Positions 5,176 through 8,472 of a stretch of DNA of 8,472 nt are shown here, one piece after another (within the stretch, counting starts at the first letter, position 1; each line of letters begins with the position of its first letter). Both the position numbers and the translations under genes were made by a program. The notes under the pieces were generated by a model. That model made no database searches and was not told where the DNA came from. It saw only the letters and a program-made list of their open reading frames with translations. The DNA comes from an uncultured Eubacteriales bacterium (GTDB taxonomy: Bacteria; Bacillota; Clostridia; Christensenellales; Borkfalkiaceae): NCBI GenBank assembly GCA_900556195.1, contig USOJ01000030.1, positions 1 to 8,472 on the forward strand. The letters are read 5' to 3'.

Positions 5176-5205
5176 TTAAATAACCCTTGCAAGCAAGTTA
5201 TTTAA
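5176..5205. repeat. Perfect 9-bp inverted repeat, AT-rich hairpin
   Basis: TTAAATAAC (5176-5184) is exactly inverted as GTTATTTAA (5197-5205). After a CC bulge the loop holds a further TTGC/GCAA pairing (5187-5190 with 5193-5196), leaving a 2-nt turn. No T tract follows that would make it a standard terminator. It may belong to the repeat block or serve as an operator-like palindrome; no nearby regulator points to the latter. Confidence 0.6.
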
Positions 5206-5311
5206 TTCGGCATTGACAACATGACAAAACCCGTCATTCCGAAGCAAAGCCGAAGAATCCCCGCAATAAACGGCGGAGCGGCTTGCATACGCAAAACCTG
5301 CGGACTTTATA

Positions 5312-5584
5312 TTACCCCTTGATCTTTTTTACTATCACGTTGAGCATTTTACGCTGTTTATCCGTCAGAAACGGCGAAACCGTCGACGCGAATTTGTCTA
5401 CGTCCGCGTCGGTAAGCGTTCCGTTTTTCTTGCCCTTTTCCGCTTCGGCGAGTATGGCGGACATTACTTCGTCCGCGCTTTTACCCTCGTAAGCCGAGGC
5501 GAATTTCATAAATTGCGAATTTATATCGCCCGACCCGTTCGTTTCTTTCTTCTCTTGCGGCGTAAATTCCGAAAAATCTTTCAC
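5312..5584 (-). CDS. Small helical protein of unknown function (90 aa)
   Basis: I do not recognise this protein. It begins with GTG (5584-5582) preceded by a good SD (GGAG, 8 nt upstream on the minus strand), which argues that it is a real gene. The N-terminal 20 residues are polar and probably disordered (TPQEKKETNGSGD). The rest looks all-helical: about 22-33 (SQFMKFASAYEG), 36-51 (ADEVMSAILAEAEKGK), 58-70 (TDADVDKFASTVS) and 73-89, with a helix-capping PFLTDKQRKML motif at 71-81 and a basic end. There is no membrane segment, signal peptide or Cys/His metal motif. It is transcribed divergently from the 122-aa gene across a 63-bp gap, so the two may be co-regulated. Downstream on its strand is the repeat block, with no strong terminator seen. 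Confidence 0.7.
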   Translation of the reverse strand: MKDFSEFTPQEKKETNGSGDINSQFMKFASAYEGKSADEVMSAILAEAEKGKKNGTLTDADVDKFASTVSPFLTDKQRKMLNVIVKKIKG

Positions 5585-5647
5585 TCGTTTTGCTCCGATA
5601 TAATATTTTACGCCGAACTTACGTATAAATGTTACCGAGGATAAATA

Positions 5648-6016
5648 ATGAACGCGCTTTTGCCCGTATTTTTGGTTTTGGTGTTATTCGGCGGCGAAAA
5701 GACGAAAAGCGTAACCGAACTTTTGTCGCGTATAGACTTCGCTTCGTTTCGCCCCGTTTTCAATCTGCTCGGAGTGAACGGCAAAACCGTAGATTTTCTC
5801 TGTTCGGAAGAATTTTCGCGCGCGGTCGACGGTAATCTCGACGCAGCCGCCCTTATGAAACTCGTTTCGGATTTAGCCGCAAAACCCGAACGAAACGAAA
5901 AAGCGGACGACGAATCGAAAAATTCGTCGTCCGCGGAAGTCGCGAATAAATTGTCGCCGATAGAAAACGTCGTTCCGTCGGAAATAGAAAACTCGCTTAC
6001 AAGTTATTTCGGTTAA
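5648..6016 (+). CDS. Small protein of unknown function with hydrophobic N-terminus (122 aa)
   Basis: I do not recognise this protein. The ATG at 5648 follows GAGG (5637-5640) by 7 nt, so the start is sound. Residues 3-14 (ALLPVFLVLVLF) are hydrophobic, short for a membrane anchor and not followed by a clear signal-peptidase site. Residues 18-77 look helical (SVTELLSRIDFASFRPVFNL, 21-40; then GVNGKTVDFLCSEEF and AAALMKLVSDLA). Residues 79-100 form a polar, charged linker, and a conserved-looking short end follows (IENVVPSEIENSLTSYFG). Linker codons 86-96 are made of a perfect 13-bp inverted repeat that reads as a terminator for the opposite strand, so this stretch may be shaped by that signal. 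The gene is divergent from the 90-aa gene and ends tail to tail with the S41 protease gene, the two stop codons sharing TTAA. Confidence 0.7.
   Translation: MNALLPVFLVLVLFGGEKTKSVTELLSRIDFASFRPVFNLLGVNGKTVDFLCSEEFSRAVDGNLDAAALMKLVSDLAAKPERNEKADDESKNSSSAEVANKLSPIENVVPSEIENSLTSYFG
5898..5934 (-). terminator. Intrinsic terminator of the S41 protease operon, inside the opposing gene
   Basis: GCGGACGACGAAT (5903-5915) is perfectly inverted at 5922-5934 (13 bp, loop 5916-5921). On the minus strand the stem is followed at once by TTTTT (5902-5898), giving a strong intrinsic terminator about 80 nt past the protease stop codon. On the plus strand no T run follows, so it should not stop transcription of the 122-aa gene in which it lies (codons 86-96). 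Confidence 0.85.
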
Positions 6017-7365
6017 GCCGCAGTCTCCCGGCTTTTACAACGAGCCAAAGCGACGTCGAGCGGATCTTGTCCCGCGCTCTCCCATATTTTTTCCCCGTAG
6101 CCTTCAAGCGATTTCGTGATACCCACTCCGTGAATACACGTTTTCCCGTCGGGCCAGACGAGTTTTGCGGTGGTGAGTTTCAACGCCCCGCCGCCGAACG
6201 TGTTGACGTAGGTCGTCTGCATTATGCCTTTGCCGTAAGATTTATACACGGTTTGTCCGTCGTCGTCTTTCGACGGGGCAAGCACTACCTCTATCTTATC
6301 CTGCGTGTCGTAAGAGAGCATCGCGCCGATGAGCATTTCGGAAGCCGAAGCCGTGTTTTCGTCGGCAAGCACGATAATTTTATCATAATTATAAGTTCCG
6401 AACTCTATCGCGGAAGACTTGAAAATTTCGGTTTTACTCTTATCGGTTTTCGGGTCTTTTTTATATTCGGCGGTCGCAATCAGCGAAAAAGAGTTTTCGG
6501 GCGCGGGAACGAAGAATTTGGCTACCGACTGGCAGATATCCACGTACCCGCCGCCGTTTCCGCGTAGGTCGAGTATAAGTTTGCGTTTGCCGTTTTCGGT
6601 AAATTTCTTCAACGCTTCCTGTATCTGCCCTACCGAACCTAAAATTCCGTTCGCCGTACCGTAAAAAAGCGTATAACGGAGATAAGCCGTATCGTCGCCG
6701 AAACCCGCAATCGGATCGTCGTAACGCTCGAATTCAAGATCGTCCATATCGTCTGCGTTATTGTTCGTAAAACGCCACGAACCCGAATCATCCGAATAGT
6801 AAACGTAAGTTTCTCTATACTCTTTTCTCGCAAGAGTACATTCTTTTTCATGAACGCCGTCGGCGTCCGTATATTCGAGTTTTAACACGAACTCTTCGCC
6901 GAGCGCGAGCGGAGCGAGCGCGTCGCTAAGTTCCTGTCTGCCGTTAATCTCGGTAAAGTTTTCGTCGACGGATTTTCTGAAACCCTTGACGATATAGCCT
7001 GCCTTTATCCCGGCGCGTTCGGCGGGCGAATTGCCGAGTACCTTCGCTATAACGACCGAGCCGTCGCTTCTGTCGCCGTAAGATATGCCTATACCGCCGC
7101 GAACGCCCGAAGATATTTTCTTCAATTCGGCGTACTCTTCTTTGGTGTAGTATTCAGAATATTCGTCGAGAATACTCTTCGACATTACGCTCACGAAATC
7201 ATCATCGTATTCGAGATAGTGTCTTTTATAAGTTTTTACTATAAATTCGAGCGCGGCTACGTCGGGGTCTTTTATCCTGCCGGCAAAAAATCCGGCTAAA
7301 AACATTCCTATCGCCGCGACGACGGCTACTACTACCGTTACCGCCGATTTCGTTCTCTGTCGCAT
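6013..7365 (-). CDS. S41 carboxy-terminal processing protease (CtpA/CtpB-like) with PDZ domain
   Basis: A 450-aa membrane-anchored serine protease that cleaves from or near the C-terminus of extracytoplasmic substrates. Layout: membrane anchor or uncleaved signal at about 8-29; helical region 35-85; PDZ domain at about 88-180 (GGIGISYG at 90-97, NSPAERAGIKAG at 112-123); an unusual acidic linker at about 190-225 (SDDSGSW, DDMDDLEFERYDD); then the S41 core with LILDLRGNGGGYVD (263-276), TASASEM (338-344), GKGIMQ (378-383) and KLTTAKLVWPDG (396-407). Catalytic residues by family comparison are S340, K379 and Q383, all present. The Ser-Lys gap of 39 exceeds the 25 of CtpB (S309/K334) because of an inserted DDDGQ-containing loop. 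The start has AAGGAG 6 nt upstream, touching the regulator's stop codon, so the two genes form an operon. In sporeformers CtpB acts in SpoIVFB signalling, but such a role here is only conjecture. Confidence 0.92.
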   Translation of the reverse strand: MRQRTKSAVTVVVAVVAAIGMFLAGFFAGRIKDPDVAALEFIVKTYKRHYLEYDDDFVSVMSKSILDEYSEYYTKEEYAELKKISSGVRGGIGISYGDRSDGSVVIAKVLGNSPAERAGIKAGYIVKGFRKSVDENFTEINGRQELSDALAPLALGEEFVLKLEYTDADGVHEKECTLARKEYRETYVYYSDDSGSWRFTNNNADDMDDLEFERYDDPIAGFGDDTAYLRYTLFYGTANGILGSVGQIQEALKKFTENGKRKLILDLRGNGGGYVDICQSVAKFFVPAPENSFSLIATAEYKKDPKTDKSKTEIFKSSAIEFGTYNYDKIIVLADENTASASEMLIGAMLSYDTQDKIEVVLAPSKDDDGQTVYKSYGKGIMQTTYVNTFGGGALKLTTAKLVWPDGKTCIHGVGITKSLEGYGEKIWESAGQDPLDVALARCKSRETAA

Positions 7366-7375
7366 AGCGTTCTCC

Positions 7376-8347
7376 TTAAACGATAAGTTTATAAAGTATC
7401 ATTACGAGTCTGAAAGTCATCGCGTCCTGAAATTTACGTATATCCAGCCCCGTTGCTCTCTCTATCTTGTCGAGCCTGTACATGAGCGTGTTGCGGTGCA
7501 TGTAGAGGTTTCTCGACGTTTCGGACACGTTAAGGCTCGTGTGCAGAAATTCTTCCGCCGTGGTAAGCATTTCGGGGTCGGACAAAATCGCTTTCGACTC
7601 GGGCTCTAACAGTATGTCCAGAAATTCCTGTAATTTGTACTTGGGCATATCTTCGAGCATTTTTACGAGCAGATATTCTTTATAAGTAGACACCGTGGCG
7701 TTCTGTTCGAAAATCGCGCCCATGCGAAGTGCCGACAACGCCTGTCTGTACGACACCGACGATTCCGCAAAGCCCGAAACCAGACTGCCCACGCCTATTT
7801 TTGCGTTAAGTCCGAGTTCTTCGCTTAAAGACTGCGCTAAAAGGTCGGCGTAATCGGACAGCGATTTATATTCGCTTTCGGTGTTTATTCCGTCCTGAAA
7901 ACGAACGTAAGCGCAACTCGTTTCGTCGGTTATCACGGAGCAGTCGCAAGGGCTGGTCTTGAAATTGTCCAGAAAGTCGAGTACGTCGGTTATTTTACCG
8001 TCTACGGTATGTACCACGAAAACCGCGCAGGGCAAATCGTGCACGCCGTATTTGCGCATATATTTTTGTACTGTTATCTCGTTGGCGTCGCCCGTAACTA
8101 TGCTTTTAAGCGCGGCGACCCTGCCGAGCGGGGCATCGCCGAGCGATACGTTTTCGAGCAGAGCGACTATAAGGCTTTTAAGCCCCTCGTCGCAATCGCC
8201 CTCCACGCGGCAAAGATAATCTCTTCCGCCGCGGCGAAAACGAGTGTAACCGACCGTTTCGTCCGCTTCGCCGACGCTTACGACCGTCAATTCTTTATCC
8301 GTCTTCTCTTTTACGAGTTCGACTATTTTCAAAATCTCGTTATCCAT
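7376..8347 (-). CDS. CdaR/PucR-type transcriptional regulator (C-terminal HTH_30)
   Basis: A 323-aa probable transcription factor. The C-terminal region (about 260-320) matches the PucR/CdaR helix-turn-helix: TAEEFLHTSLNVSETSRNL, then MHRNTLMYRLDKIERATGLD (283-302) and FQDAMTFRLVMIL, in which HRNTL.YRL.KIE is the family signature. The middle (about 105-215) resembles the degenerate GGDEF-like domain of CdaR regulators, ending in KIGVGSLVSGFAESSVSYRQ (183-202, followed by ALSALRMG). The N-terminal 100 residues are not assigned; the usual sugar-diacid recognition domain is not evident, so the ligand is unknown. The ATG at 8347 has AAGGG about 5 nt upstream and overlaps the stop of the preceding gene by 8 nt (ATGGATAA); the S41 protease gene follows after 10 nt. 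It may regulate its own operon, but no operator is visible in the window. Confidence 0.85.
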   Translation of the reverse strand: MDNEILKIVELVKEKTDKELTVVSVGEADETVGYTRFRRGGRDYLCRVEGDCDEGLKSLIVALLENVSLGDAPLGRVAALKSIVTGDANEITVQKYMRKYGVHDLPCAVFVVHTVDGKITDVLDFLDNFKTSPCDCSVITDETSCAYVRFQDGINTESEYKSLSDYADLLAQSLSEELGLNAKIGVGSLVSGFAESSVSYRQALSALRMGAIFEQNATVSTYKEYLLVKMLEDMPKYKLQEFLDILLEPESKAILSDPEMLTTAEEFLHTSLNVSETSRNLYMHRNTLMYRLDKIERATGLDIRKFQDAMTFRLVMILYKLIV

Positions 8348-8472
8348 AAAATCCCTTAACCTTAAACTTTACGATCTGCTCGCACTCGTCCACGAGCGCT
8401 TCGGCTTTCTCGTAATCGAGATCGAGCCCCGCAAACCCTAATCTGTATTTGTATAAAAAGTTATACGCCCGA
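8340..8472 (-). CDS. C-terminal end of an unidentified gene (5' part beyond window)
   Basis: On the minus strand an open frame enters from the right edge and runs 43 codons to TAA at 8342-8340. It starts in view as RAYNFLYKYRLGF and ends QIVKFKVKGFYG. It overlaps the start of the CdaR-type regulator by 8 nt (the stop lies inside ATGGATAA), as expected of a coupled upstream operon member, and the middle is a charged, helical stretch (LDYEKAEALVDECEQ). I cannot name the family from 43 residues. It is listed because the neighbouring regulator has no room for a separate promoter between the two. Confidence 0.6.
   Translation of the reverse strand, partial: RAYNFLYKYRLGFAGLDLDYEKAEALVDECEQIVKFKVKGFYG

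Larger units (their letters stand above)
4979..5292. repeat. Gene-free block of dispersed palindromic repeats
   Basis: No supportable gene lies between 4976 and 5311. Modules seen elsewhere in the window recur: TTGTCTTTGCGAGACC (5024-5039), CGTCATTCCGAAGCAAAGCC (5232-5251) followed by GAAGAATCCCC, and GCGGCTTGCA (5278-5287, also at 712-721). Inverted repeats are dense: GACAA/TTGTC (4998-5002 with 5024-5028), GACCC/GGGTC (5036-5040 with 5046-5050), GGGTCGC/GCGACCC (5046-5052 with 5054-5060), a set spanning 5098-5160, a long hairpin at 5176-5205, and ATGAC/GTCAT (5221-5225 with 5233-5237). The lack of a transposase suggests a non-autonomous or accumulated repeat cluster. Confidence 0.75.

Noticed and set aside
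5903..5934. 13-bp hairpin as a terminator on the plus strand
   Set aside because: No T run follows it on the plus strand (GGAAGTCGC follows) and it lies before the end of the 122-aa gene; it works only for the minus strand.
6067..6567. A 166-codon plus-strand open frame inside the S41 protease gene
   Set aside because: It is antisense to conserved S41 catalytic motifs, has no SD that stands out and no family resemblance.
8009..8359. A 116-codon plus-strand frame antisense to the regulator
   Set aside because: It is opposite the CdaR-type gene with no supporting start signal or motif.

Overview
This looks like chromosomal DNA from an endospore-forming Clostridia-type Firmicute, probably an uncultivated gut-type lineage. 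The main evidence is the yabP-yabQ-divIC sporulation/division block, a CdaR/PucR-type regulator beside an S41 (CtpA-like) protease, and AGGAGG-like ribosome binding sites throughout. The lineage is inferred from gene content and was not tested by any search. Nothing here looks like a phage, a plasmid or a defence island. The window holds twelve protein-coding genes, two of them cut by the window edges, and no rRNA, tRNA or CRISPR.

Left part (1-2160), plus strand: a metallophosphoesterase missing its N-terminus, then a lone PfoR/PTS_EIIC_2-family membrane protein. Each is followed by a spacer filled with dispersed inverted-repeat modules of the GTCATTGCGAGC and TCATTCTGAGC types.

Centre (2197-4975), plus strand: a tightly packed cluster yabP - yabQ - divIC - Ppx/GppA-type phosphatase - M50-like membrane metalloprotease with a helical tail. 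All four junctions overlap (1, 143, 14 and 11 nt). A good sigma-A-type promoter (TTGCAA-17 bp-TGG-TATAAT) lies inside yabQ and should let divIC and the genes after it be made in growing cells, apart from sporulation control of yabPQ. A strong intrinsic terminator that overlaps the last codons of the protease gene closes the cluster.

Repeat block (4979-5292): about 310 bp without genes, dense in palindromes. One 63-nt stretch can be folded by hand into a gap-free four-way junction, next to a long hairpin.

Right part (5312-8472): two small divergent genes of unknown function (90 aa minus, 122 aa plus) share a 63-bp gap. The 122-aa gene meets the S41 protease gene tail to tail, and one TTAA supplies both stop codons. 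The protease operon (unknown partial gene - cdaR-like regulator - S41 protease) runs on the minus strand. Its likely terminator, a perfect 13-bp hairpin plus T tract, lies inside the coding sequence of the 122-aa gene.

Functionally, yabPQ belong to spore formation, divIC to the division septum, and the Ppx/GppA protein to polyphosphate or (p)ppGpp turnover. Two membrane-associated proteases (M50 and S41) point to proteolysis at the cell envelope. No complete novel multi-gene system is evident. The most unusual features are the regulatory signals placed inside coding sequence and the structured repeat block.
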